Source: Halostella salina | GTDB taxonomy: Archaea; Halobacteriota; Halobacteria; Halobacteriales; Natronoarchaeaceae | NCBI RefSeq assembly: GCF_003675855.1 | Contig: NZ_RCIH01000004.1 | Coordinates: 62,001-126,000 of the forward strand | Direction: 5' to 3' | Length of the DNA stretch: 64,000 nt | Shown here: positions 54,128-62,178 of the stretch, one piece after another | Layout: each line of letters starts with the position of its first letter | Numbering within the stretch: position 1 is the first letter of the stretch | Program-made: the position numbers and the translations under genes | The notes under the pieces: generated by a model | Databases searched by the model: none | What the model saw: the letters and a program-made list of their open reading frames with translations, nothing else | What the model was told of the DNA's origin: nothing

Positions 54128-54871
54128 ATGGACGACCCTGTCTTGCTCACGGGCGCGGAAGGCCGTGTCGGGCAGGCGATCCTCGCCGGACTGGCCGACG
54201 AGTACGACTGGCGGCTCCTCGACAGGGACCCGCCGACCGGCGACCCGCCCGGGGAGTTCGTCGTCACCGACGTGACCGACGAGGAAGCGGTTCGCGAGGC
54301 GATGGACGGGGTCGGCGCGGTGATCCACCTCGCCGGCGACCCCCGTCCGGAAGCGCCCTGGGACAGCGTCCTCACGAACAACATCGACGGGACCAAGATC
54401 GTGTACGAGGCCGCCGTCGACGCCGGGGTCGACCGCGTCGTCTTCGCCTCGTCGAACCACGCCGTCGGGGCCTACGAGACCGACGACCGCACGCCCGAGA
54501 TGTACCGTCCGGAGGGCGACGTGCTGCTCGACGGGACGGAACTGCCCCGCCCGAGCAACCTCTACGGCGTGTCGAAGGCGGCCGGCGAGACGCTCGGCCG
54601 GTACTACCACGACCACCACGACCTCTCGGTCTGCTGTGTCCGTATCGGCAACCTGACGAAGGACCACCCGCCGATCGACTACGAGCGCGGACAGGCGATG
54701 TGGCTCTCCCACCGCGACTGCGCCCACCTGTTCGACCGGGCGCTGCGCGCCGACTACGGCTACGAGATCGTGTACGGCATCTCCGACAACGACCGCAAGT
54801 ACTACTCGCTGGACCGCGCCCGCGAGGCGCTGGGGTACGAGCCGCGGGACAACTCGGCCGAGCACGACTGA
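54128..54871 (+). CDS. azf: NAD-dependent glucose-6-phosphate dehydrogenase (Azf-like, SDR family)
   Basis: A 247-residue extended SDR. The NAD loop LLTGAEGRVGQAI is at residues 6-18 with acidic D33 following strand 2, which points to NAD rather than NADP. The catalytic YGVSK (Y...K) is near residue 150, and the SSNHAVG segment near 120 supplies the serine. It closely matches the Haloferax archaeal zwischenferment Azf as I recall it, the first enzyme of a haloarchaeal oxidative pentose phosphate route. A UDP-sugar epimerase-like role is the alternative. Confidence 0.85.
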   Translation: MDDPVLLTGAEGRVGQAILAGLADEYDWRLLDRDPPTGDPPGEFVVTDVTDEEAVREAMDGVGAVIHLAGDPRPEAPWDSVLTNNIDGTKIVYEAAVDAGVDRVVFASSNHAVGAYETDDRTPEMYRPEGDVLLDGTELPRPSNLYGVSKAAGETLGRYYHDHHDLSVCCVRIGNLTKDHPPIDYERGQAMWLSHRDCAHLFDRALRADYGYEIVYGISDNDRKYYSLDRAREALGYEPRDNSAEHD

Positions 54872-54896
54872 CCGCGGGCCACGCCCCGCCGCTCGG

Positions 54897-55517
54897 TCAG
54901 TCGAACAGCCCCGCCACGTCGTCCTCCCGCCGCTGCCGTCGCTCGACGTGGGCGGCGAGCCGCCGGTAGACGATGTCGCGGTGCTCCGGGTCCCGCGCGA
55001 AGTCGAGGACGAACGTGACGAACTCGCTGGTCGACTGCCCCGCCTCGATGTCCTCGCGCCCGTAGCGCGCCGCCCGCTCCAGCACCGACTCGTCGAACCG
55101 CTCGCACTCGTCCGCGATGACCGCCGCGGCGACCGCACCCGCGTCGAACGCCAGGTCGTCGGGCGTGACGGCCGTCCCCTCGTGGGCGAGCCGCGGCGGC
55201 CGCCCGCGTTCGACGCGCTCGGGGTCCGCGCCGAGTGCCGCGAGATGCCGCCGCACCGCCGCTACGTCGACGCCGCGGTACTCGTCGGGTAGGTCGGCGA
55301 GATACTCGCTCGCGCTCTCGACCAGCCCGGCGACGCCGTCCCAGTTGCGCCCCCGGGCGTGGTGGACCGCCGCCGTGAACTGGATCAACCCGTGCAGGAA
55401 CCGCTCGTCGTCGCTCCCCCGCTCCAGGTCGAGCCAGCGGTCCTCCCAGGCGTCGTGGGCGGCGTGGTACTCACCCGCGTTGTACACTGCGATCCCCGCC
55501 CGGAGGTGGTCGCGCAT
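54897..55517 (-). CDS. DUF309 family protein
   Basis: A 206-residue helical protein. The family segment YNAGEYHAAHDAWEDRWLDL is at residues 12-31, followed by FLHGLIQFTAAVHHARGRNW, which are the two conserved DUF309 helices. The C-terminal 100 residues are an extension typical of haloarchaea. No biochemical function is established. It ends close to the convergent azf gene. Confidence 0.88.
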   Translation of the reverse strand: MRDHLRAGIAVYNAGEYHAAHDAWEDRWLDLERGSDDERFLHGLIQFTAAVHHARGRNWDGVAGLVESASEYLADLPDEYRGVDVAAVRRHLAALGADPERVERGRPPRLAHEGTAVTPDDLAFDAGAVAAAVIADECERFDESVLERAARYGREDIEAGQSTSEFVTFVLDFARDPEHRDIVYRRLAAHVERRQRREDDVAGLFD

Positions 55518-55733
55518 GGCCGTCGGTTCGCCCCCTCGGCGGAAACGGGTTTCGCCCGAACGAGCCAGCCGGGCCGGCGTTCCAGCGCTTGTGCGAGCCG
55601 TCGACATTCCGTTCGGCAGTCGGCAGAGCGCGAACCGACCGGTACAGCACCCTACCGTGGCCGCAGTAGTTGGTCGCCCGCTCCGAGCGTCCCTGTGGCA
55701 ATATCCATATGTTGTGAGCGAATGGCCGTACCT

Positions 55734-57926
55734 ATGGGATCGCCGTTAGCGACCAGTGGAGTCCGTGACAAGCTGGATAAGTTAAATCAGCAGCGGCCTC
55801 TGACGGTACTCCACGTCGATGACGAATCGGCGTTTGCGGACCTTGTCTCCGTCTATCTCGAACGCGAAGGCGACGGGATCGAGGTGATAACCGAAACCAG
55901 CCCCGAGGCTGGACTGGAACGGCTCGAAACGGAGGATATCGACTGTATCGTCAGCGACTACGATATGCCGGTGACGAACGGGCTGGAGTTTCTGGAGGCC
56001 GTGCGGGAGGCGTATCCCGACCTTCCGTTCATCCTCTTCACCGGTAAAGGGAGCGAGGAAATAGCCAGCGAGGCGATCTCAGCGGGTGTTACGGATTATC
56101 TACAGAAGGAAGGGGGAACCGACCAGTACACGGTGCTCGCTAACCGTATCGAAAACGCCGTCCAACAGTACCACGCCACACAGGAGATCGAGCGGGGGTT
56201 TTCCGCTATCGAAACGGCGCGTGAAGGCATCGCGTTTCTCGACGACGAAGGGCTGTTTCTCTACACCAATCCGGCTTACGCGGAGGTGTACGGGTACGAC
56301 CGCGAGGAGATGATCGGCGAACACTGGGAGCTACTCTATCCCGACGAGTACGTGAGGCAAGCGCATCACGAAATCCTCCCCGCCGTTCCCGAGGACGGCA
56401 CCTGGTCCGGGGAAAACATCCATCACCGGAAGGACGGGACGCGGATAATCGTGAGCCACGCGCTCACCTACAGTCGCGACGGCACGCTCCTCTGTCTCAT
56501 CCGCGATATCACCGCGGAGAAGGAGACGGAGCAAACGCTGGAACGGGAGCGCCAGCGGTTCGAGAAGTTCGTCGACGCGGTCGAGGACTACGCCATCTTC
56601 GCTCTGGACCCCGACGGGTACATCACCAGCTGGAACAGGGGGGCAAAACAACTGAAAGGATACGACGAGGACGAGATCCTCGGCGAACACTTCTCGACGT
56701 TCTACCCCGAAGAAAAAACCGAGGAGGGGTATCCTGCAGAGCTGTTGGAGACGGCGCTGGACGCAGGCTCGGTCGAAGATACGGGGTGGCGCGTTCGAAA
56801 GGACGGGCCGGAGTTCTGGGCAAACGTCGTCATTACGGCGGTTTTCAACGACGATGGGCAACATCAGGGGTTCCTCAAGGTCACGCGCGATATGACCCAT
56901 CAGCGAACGGCGCACCAGGCGCTTGCGGCCGAAAACGACTTTCTCGACCGTGCACTCGACGTGCTTGAGGACGTCTTCTATGCGCTTGATAGCGAGGGGA
57001 ACATCGTCCGTGTGACGGACCGTGCAGTAGAGATAACGGGCTATTCCCGCGATGAACTCCTGTCGATGGCTCCCGCGGACCTGTTTTCGCCCGAGGACCG
57101 CCCCCGAATCCAGGACGACATCGACGGAGCGCTCGAAACCGGGTCGGCGACGACCGAAGCGGAGCTGCTCACGAAAGACGGGCGCACTATCCCGTTCGAG
57201 TTCCGCAAGCGTCGACTTACTGATTCCGATGGGAACGCCCGTCTCGTCGGGATCGGCCGGGATGTCAGCGACCTCAAGCGCCGAGAACGGCAGTTGGAAC
57301 GCCAGCTGGACCAGTTCGAGCACTTCGGGAGCGTCCTCTCGCACGACTTCCGGACCCCACTCAACACGGCGTACGGTCGGTTGGAACTGGCACAGGAGAC
57401 CGGCGATGACGAACATCTCACACAGGCCGAGAAGCCACTCGACCGACTCGACGAACTCATCGAGGACTTGGCAAACGTCATGCGCGAGGGCGAACTCGTC
57501 GGGGACGTAACCGCGGTCGCGATGGAGCCGTGTGTCCGGTCCGTGTGGGAGTCGCTTGAGACGGCCGACGCAACGCTGACGGTGGAGACGGAGGGCTCGA
57601 TTCACGCGGACGAAAAGGGACTCAAGCGACTGCTGGAGAACCTGTTCAAGAACGCCCTGGAACACGCCGGCGACGGCGTCCACGTGACTGTCGGCTCCCT
57701 TCCCGACGGGTTCTACATCGCGGATGACGGACCGGGGGTTCCCGACGACGACCGTGAGCGCGTCTTCGAAGCCGGCTACTCCACGAAGGAGAACGGCAGC
57801 GGGTTCGGGATGGCGAGTGTCCGTCAACTGGTCATCGCTCACGGCTGGGAGATCACCGCAACCGAGGGAGATGACGGAGGCGCTCGCTTCGAGATAACCG
57901 ACGTCGAGACTTCCGTCGGTCGCTGA
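55734..57926 (+). CDS. Hybrid sensor histidine kinase: REC-PAS-PAS-PAS-HisKA-HATPase
   Basis: A 730-residue cytoplasmic kinase without transmembrane segments. Receiver domain residues 20-140: VLHVDDE, SDYDMP with phospho-acceptor D near 70, FTGKG and DYLQKEG. Three PAS domains follow: FSAIETAREGIAFLDDEGLF, FEKFVDAVEDYAIFALDPDG and DRALDVLEDVFYALDSEGNI. The H-box is VLSHDFRTPLNTAYG near residue 540, and the ATPase N-box NLFKNALEHAG and G-box DDGPGVPDDDRERVF are near 640-670. An in-frame ATG at 55722 is an alternative start. The ligand is unknown. Confidence 0.94.
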   Translation: MGSPLATSGVRDKLDKLNQQRPLTVLHVDDESAFADLVSVYLEREGDGIEVITETSPEAGLERLETEDIDCIVSDYDMPVTNGLEFLEAVREAYPDLPFILFTGKGSEEIASEAISAGVTDYLQKEGGTDQYTVLANRIENAVQQYHATQEIERGFSAIETAREGIAFLDDEGLFLYTNPAYAEVYGYDREEMIGEHWELLYPDEYVRQAHHEILPAVPEDGTWSGENIHHRKDGTRIIVSHALTYSRDGTLLCLIRDITAEKETEQTLERERQRFEKFVDAVEDYAIFALDPDGYITSWNRGAKQLKGYDEDEILGEHFSTFYPEEKTEEGYPAELLETALDAGSVEDTGWRVRKDGPEFWANVVITAVFNDDGQHQGFLKVTRDMTHQRTAHQALAAENDFLDRALDVLEDVFYALDSEGNIVRVTDRAVEITGYSRDELLSMAPADLFSPEDRPRIQDDIDGALETGSATTEAELLTKDGRTIPFEFRKRRLTDSDGNARLVGIGRDVSDLKRRERQLERQLDQFEHFGSVLSHDFRTPLNTAYGRLELAQETGDDEHLTQAEKPLDRLDELIEDLANVMREGELVGDVTAVAMEPCVRSVWESLETADATLTVETEGSIHADEKGLKRLLENLFKNALEHAGDGVHVTVGSLPDGFYIADDGPGVPDDDRERVFEAGYSTKENGSGFGMASVRQLVIAHGWEITATEGDDGGARFEITDVETSVGR

Positions 57927-57962
57927 GCGGACTGCGACTTCGCTGCACAAATCTCTTTGGCG

Positions 57963-58016
57963 TTTTCCGAAGCACGGACTCCTCGCTGTCGCTCGTCGTC
58001 GTTGTGCTTCGGAAAA
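57963..58016. terminator. Long hairpin after the histidine kinase
   Basis: ttttccgaagcac (57963-57975) is perfectly inverted at 58004-58016 (gtgcttcggaaaa), a 13-bp stem with a 28-nt loop. It lies between the kinase stop and the tRNA-Arg tail, and could terminate either transcript, as both converge here. Confidence 0.5.
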
Positions 58017-58017
58017 G

Positions 58018-58113
58018 CGTCCGGACGGCGATTTGAACGTGCCGAGACGGTCCGGGCCTGCGGCCTCGCTCCGCTCGGCCGGTCCGGACTGCGACTCGTC
58101 TGTTCAAATGCCG
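58018..58113 (-). repeat. Pseudo-T-arm tail behind tRNA-Arg
   Basis: Bases 58018-58039 are an exact 22-nt copy of the 3' end of tRNA-Arg (58172-58193). Bases 58102-58113 hold the inverted T-arm (gttcaaatgccg, one base short of perfect). The order on the tRNA strand is tRNA, inverted T-arm, core, direct T-arm plus acceptor, as for tRNA-Asp and the CAT tRNA. The stretch from 57927 to 58398 contains no protein gene. Confidence 0.75.
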
Positions 58114-58171
58114 CTGCCGTTTCCGGTCGCTTGGGCCGCTCGCTACGCTCGCGGCGAAGCGACCGAGAGAA

Positions 58172-58244
58172 CGTCCGGACGGCGATTTGAACGCCGGTCC
58201 CTGGCTCCGCAAGCCAAGAGGATAGTCCACTACCCTATCCGGAC
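58172..58244 (-). tRNA. tRNA-Arg (GCG)
   Basis: A 73-nt cloverleaf. Acceptor GTCCGGA/TCCGGAC, discriminator G. Anticodon stem TTGGC/GCCAG around TTGCGGA, anticodon GCG reading CGC/CGT. T-arm CGGCG-TTCAAAT-CGCCG. No intron or encoded CCA. It is convergent to the kinase gene. Confidence 0.95.
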
Positions 58245-58398
58245 TTACCTCTACGTATTCGGGATGTACGTAAAGCGGTTACGATGTGGGGCCGGCATGG
58301 AGACCGATGACACGGCGCGGGGGCGTCCGCACCGGGTCGGTTAAAGGGTCGTTTGACCGTCCACAAGGGATTTTTACACGCCCTTCGATCCGGCAGAT

Positions 58399-58977
58399 AT
58401 GGAACGACGCGACGTGCTTCGCGGGATGGGTGCGGCGCTCGGGGGTGGGGCCTTCGCCGGGTGTCTGTCGAGCGACGGCGGCTCCCCCGACGGCGAGAGC
58501 GGCGAAGACACGACGGACGACACCGACACGACCGACGGGTCCGGCGGGCTGGGGGGTTGCGACGAGGCGACCGACACCGCCGCCGACGATACGGGCAACC
58601 AGCAGTCGACAGACGAAAAGACGACCGACGGCAACGGGAACGCCGGCGACCACTCGATCGCGACGACCGAAGCAGACTGCCGGTCCGAGGACGACGCCGA
58701 CGCCGCCAGCGTGACGGTCGCCGAGGATACGGTCGAGGTACGCGGCACCGTCGTCGTCTCGGACCCGTGCCACGCGGCGGCGTTCGGGACGGTCGAGCGC
58801 CGCGACGGCGACCTCACGGTGGTCGTCGCGCCGGAGGCGACCGACGAGGTCTGTATGGAGTGCGTGGGCGTGGTCGGGTACACCGCGACCCTCGCTGTCG
58901 ACGGGGCACCCGAAACGGTGACGGTGAAACACCGGAGCCGGGGGCGAACCCGCACCGTCGAAACCACGTCAGCGTAG
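58399..58977 (+). CDS. Tat lipoprotein with acidic linker and small beta domain
   Basis: A 192-residue protein with a Tat signal (MERRDVLRGMG) and a lipobox FAGC at residues 19-22, lipidated Cys 22. A highly acidic, Thr/Gly/Asp-rich linker runs to about residue 95. The mature domain is small and contains four cysteines (C98-like, C129, C156, C159) that could form disulfides or bind metal (EVCMEC). It should sit on the outer face of the membrane. No family recognised. Confidence 0.8.
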   Translation: MERRDVLRGMGAALGGGAFAGCLSSDGGSPDGESGEDTTDDTDTTDGSGGLGGCDEATDTAADDTGNQQSTDEKTTDGNGNAGDHSIATTEADCRSEDDADAASVTVAEDTVEVRGTVVVSDPCHAAAFGTVERRDGDLTVVVAPEATDEVCMECVGVVGYTATLAVDGAPETVTVKHRSRGRTRTVETTSA

Positions 58978-59115
58978 CGAGCGTTTATCCCGGATCGGGC
59001 GGCAACCCCGTGGCGTGATGGTCGACGGCGACCCCGGAAAACCGGGCGACTGCGGTTGGCAGGATCGGCAAGGACAACGCTTAAGCGCGGGCCAACCCTG
59101 CCCCTCGGTATATTC

Positions 59116-60594
59116 ATGGGCGAGATAGAGGACGTCTACGCGGACCTCGACGCCGACGTCTCGGAGGAGGAGTTCCGGGAGGCCGTCGAGGAGAAGGTCG
59201 AGCAGATGGGTGGGCTCGCCGACGAGGAGACCGCAGCGATGCTCATCGCCCACGAGCTCGACGAGAGCGAGGTCAGCGGCGTCGCCGACGTCGAGCCGGG
59301 GATGGAGGACGTGGAGTTCACCGCGAAGGTGACGTCGGTCGGGGAGCTGCGGACGTTCGAGCGCGACGGCGACGACGAGGACGAGGGGCGCGTCGTCAAC
59401 GTCGACCTGGCCGACGAAACCGGGTCGATCCGTGTCACGTTCTGGGACCAGCTCGCCGAGGGCGCGACCGAGGAGCTGTCGGTCGGCGACGTGATAGCGA
59501 TCAAGGGCCGGCCGAAGGAGGGGTACAACGGCGTCGAGGTCAACGTCAGCGACGTGGACCCCGACGCCGACGCGGAGGTCGACGTGCAGGTGCAGGACAC
59601 CTATCGCGTCGAGGACCTCTCGCTCGGCCTCTCGAACGTGAACCTCGCCGGCAAAATCTTAGATACCGACGAGGTGCGCACGTTCGACCGCGACGACGGC
59701 AGCGAGGGCAAGGTGTCGAACCTGACGCTCGGCGACCCGACCGGGAAGGTCCGCGTGACGATGTGGGACGGGATGGCCGACCGCGCCGAGGAGCTGTCGG
59801 ACGGCGTCTCCGTCGAGGTGGTCGACGGCTACGTCCGCGAGCGCGACGGAGCGCTCGAACTCCACGTCGGCGAGCGCGGTGCCGTCGAGGCGATCGACGA
59901 CGAGATCGAGTACTCCCCGGAGAGCACGCCGATCGAGACCCTGGAGATCGGCCAGACGGTCGACATCAGCGGCGTCGTGCGCTCGGCCGACCCGAAGCGG
60001 ACGTTCGACCGCGACGACGGCAGCGAGGGGCAGGTCCGCAACGTCCGCGTCCAGGACGACACCGGCGACGTGCGCGTGGCGCTGTGGGGCCCGAAGGCCG
60101 ACAAGGAGATCGCGCCCGGCGACGAGGTCGCGCTCGCCGACGTGGAGATCCAGGACGGCTGGCAGGACGACATCGAGGCCTCCGCCGGCTGGCAGGCGAC
60201 GGTGACGGTGCTGGACGAGGGTGACGGTGCGCCCGACACCGGTAGCGCCGCAGGAGGCGACTCGGGCGGCGACGACGAGAACGTCGGCCTCGGCGCGTTC
60301 GGCGGCGACGGGAGCGACGACGGCGACGCCGTAAGTACGAGCGAGGACGCGTCAGCCTCGACGGGCGGCGAGACGGCGGCCTCGGCGGACGGCGGCGCGG
60401 CCGCGGCGGTCGCCGCCGACGGCGAGGAGACGGAGTTCACCGGCACCGTCGTCCAGGCGGGCGACCCCGTCGTGCTGGACGACGGCGAGGAGACCGTCAG
60501 CGTCGACACCGACGCCGACGTGCGACTGGGGCAGGAGGTGACCGTCCGCGGCGAACTGTCGGACGGCCGGATCGACGCCGACGACGTGTTCTGA
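59116..60594 (+). CDS. rpa2: Single-stranded DNA-binding protein RPA (RPA2 type)
   Basis: A 492-residue RPA with an N-terminal helical domain (EEFREAVEEKVEQMGGLADE), three successive OB folds from about 70 to 375, each with an RTFxRDxGxEG loop and RVxxWD strand (VRVTMWDGMAD in the second), then a Gly/Ala/Ser/Asp linker and a fourth, degenerate OB fold at the C-terminus. It coats ssDNA in replication and repair. Haloferax Rpa2 stands beside the histone gene in the same way. There is no rpap partner gene here, as expected for Rpa2. Confidence 0.93.
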   Translation: MGEIEDVYADLDADVSEEEFREAVEEKVEQMGGLADEETAAMLIAHELDESEVSGVADVEPGMEDVEFTAKVTSVGELRTFERDGDDEDEGRVVNVDLADETGSIRVTFWDQLAEGATEELSVGDVIAIKGRPKEGYNGVEVNVSDVDPDADAEVDVQVQDTYRVEDLSLGLSNVNLAGKILDTDEVRTFDRDDGSEGKVSNLTLGDPTGKVRVTMWDGMADRAEELSDGVSVEVVDGYVRERDGALELHVGERGAVEAIDDEIEYSPESTPIETLEIGQTVDISGVVRSADPKRTFDRDDGSEGQVRNVRVQDDTGDVRVALWGPKADKEIAPGDEVALADVEIQDGWQDDIEASAGWQATVTVLDEGDGAPDTGSAAGGDSGGDDENVGLGAFGGDGSDDGDAVSTSEDASASTGGETAASADGGAAAAVAADGEETEFTGTVVQAGDPVVLDDGEETVSVDTDADVRLGQEVTVRGELSDGRIDADDVF

Positions 60595-60700
60595 GACGGA
60601 CTCCCGTTCCGGGACGCCGGTCGTTGCGGACCACCCGGACGGCTCAACCGAGCGGAACGACGGTTCGAGACGAGCGCAGACCGTCGAAACGCCGCTACGA

Positions 60701-60713
60701 AAAAGGTTAAGGG
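60701..60713 (+). promoter_or_regulatory. TATA-like box for the histone-deacetylase operon
   Basis: The text aaaaggttaaggg lies 23-35 bp before the histone ATG, implying a nearly leaderless transcript. It is the only AT-rich word in the rpa2-histone gap. Confidence 0.5.
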
Positions 60714-60735
60714 TGCGACCCACCCGCGTTTTGGT

Positions 60736-61167
60736 ATGAGCGTTGAGTTACCGTTCGCCCCCGTCGACACGGTCATCCGTCGCAACGCGGGCGACCTGCG
60801 GGTGAGCGCGGACGCCGCCGAGGAGTTGGCTCGCCGGATCCAGACCCACGGCGCGTCGCTGGCGGTCGACGCCGCCGGACAGGCGACCGAGGACGGCCGG
60901 AAGACGCTGATGGCCGCGGACTTCGGCGTCGGCCAGGTCGTCGACAAGGAGGGGCTGACGCTGCCGGTCGCCCCCGTCGACCGCATCGCGCGCCAGGACA
61001 TCGACGACAGCTACCGCGTCTCGATGGATGCGCGGGTCGCGCTCGCTGACATTCTGGAGGACTACGCAGACAACGTTGCCGCGGCGGCGGCGACGCTCGC
61101 GCGACACGCCGACCGGCGAACCGTTAAGGCCGAGGACATCGAGACGTACTTCAAGCTCTTCGATTAG
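60736..61167 (+). CDS. hstA: Doublet archaeal histone
   Basis: A 143-residue protein of two fused histone folds, as in other haloarchaea: residues 1-70 (LPFAPVDTVIRRNAGDLRVS then ADAAEELARRI) and 71-143 (LPVAPVDRIARQDID, SYRVSMDARVAL). The C-terminal RRTVKAEDIETYFKLF is typical of the family end. In halophiles this histone seems to act more as a transcription regulator than as a bulk packager. It is followed with no gap by a deacetylase-family gene. Confidence 0.95.
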   Translation: MSVELPFAPVDTVIRRNAGDLRVSADAAEELARRIQTHGASLAVDAAGQATEDGRKTLMAADFGVGQVVDKEGLTLPVAPVDRIARQDIDDSYRVSMDARVALADILEDYADNVAAAAATLARHADRRTVKAEDIETYFKLFD

Positions 61168-62178
61168 ATGAAGTTCGGCTACAGCGAGGTCTGCCTCGAC
61201 CACGACACGGGCGCGCGGCACCCGGAGACGCCGGACCGTCTCCGCGCGATCCGGGAGCGGCTGAAGCGCGAGCACGGCGTCGAGTACGTCGACGCCGCGC
61301 CCGCCGACCCGGCCGCCGTCAAGGCCGTCCACGACCCGGACTACGTCGCGGAGTTCCGCGAGTTCTGCGACGACGGCGGCGGCAACTGGGACCCCGACAC
61401 CGTCGCCGTCGAGCGCACGTGGGACGCCGCGCTCAAGAGCGCGGGCCTCGCACGGTGGGCCGCCGAAACCGCCCTCGACGGCGCGGACGGGCGGGGGACG
61501 CCGTTCGCGCTCGGTCGACCGCCCGGCCACCACGCCGAGACGGACGACGCGATGGGGTTTTGCTTCGTCAACAACGTCGCCGTCGCCGCGGGAGCGGCGC
61601 TCGACGGCGATGCCGACCGCGTCGCGGTCCTCGACTGGGACGTCCACCACGGCAACGGCACCCAGGAGATATTCTACGACCGCGACGACGTGTTCTTCGC
61701 CTCGCTCCACGAGGACGGGATCTACCCCGGCACCGGCGCGGTCGACGAGACCGGGACGGGCGACGGGGCCGGCTACACGCTGAACGCGCCGCTACCGGCC
61801 GGGTCCGGCGACGCCGACTACGCCGCCGTGGTTGAGGACGCGGTCGCGCCGGCGCTCGACGTGTTCGACCCCGACCTCCTGCTCGTGAGCGCCGGGTTCG
61901 ACGCCCACCGCCACGACCCGATCTCACGGATGCGGGTGTCGACGGAGGGGTACGGCGTCCTCACCGACCGGGTCCGCGACATCGCCGCGGACACCGACGC
62001 CGCGCTCGGGTTCGTCCTCGAAGGCGGCTACGGGCTGGACGTGCTGGCCGACGGCATCGCGATGGTACACGACGTGTTCGACGGCCGGCAGCCGATGGAG
62101 CCGGACGACGACGTCGACGACGGCGTCGAGTCGCTGATCGACGATATCCGACGGACTCACGGACTGGGCGAGAAGTAA
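61168..62178 (+). CDS. hdaI: Histone deacetylase-family enzyme
   Basis: A 336-residue arginase/HDAC-fold hydrolase. The zinc/charge-relay marks are visible: RPPGHHAE near residue 112, DWDVHHGNGTQ near 155 and GFDAHRHDP near 245. Homologues deacetylate lysine or polyamine substrates. The ATG follows the histone stop codon directly (TAG-ATG), giving an operon of histone and putative deacetylase. Its 3' end overlaps the convergent cca gene by 22 bp. Lysine deacetylation of the histone is inferred from context only. Confidence 0.93.
   Translation: MKFGYSEVCLDHDTGARHPETPDRLRAIRERLKREHGVEYVDAAPADPAAVKAVHDPDYVAEFREFCDDGGGNWDPDTVAVERTWDAALKSAGLARWAAETALDGADGRGTPFALGRPPGHHAETDDAMGFCFVNNVAVAAGAALDGDADRVAVLDWDVHHGNGTQEIFYDRDDVFFASLHEDGIYPGTGAVDETGTGDGAGYTLNAPLPAGSGDADYAAVVEDAVAPALDVFDPDLLLVSAGFDAHRHDPISRMRVSTEGYGVLTDRVRDIAADTDAALGFVLEGGYGLDVLADGIAMVHDVFDGRQPMEPDDDVDDGVESLIDDIRRTHGLGEK

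Noticed and set aside
57927-58230. Small frames over tRNA-Arg and its tail
   Set aside because: They translate the tRNA gene and its repeats and have no independent support.
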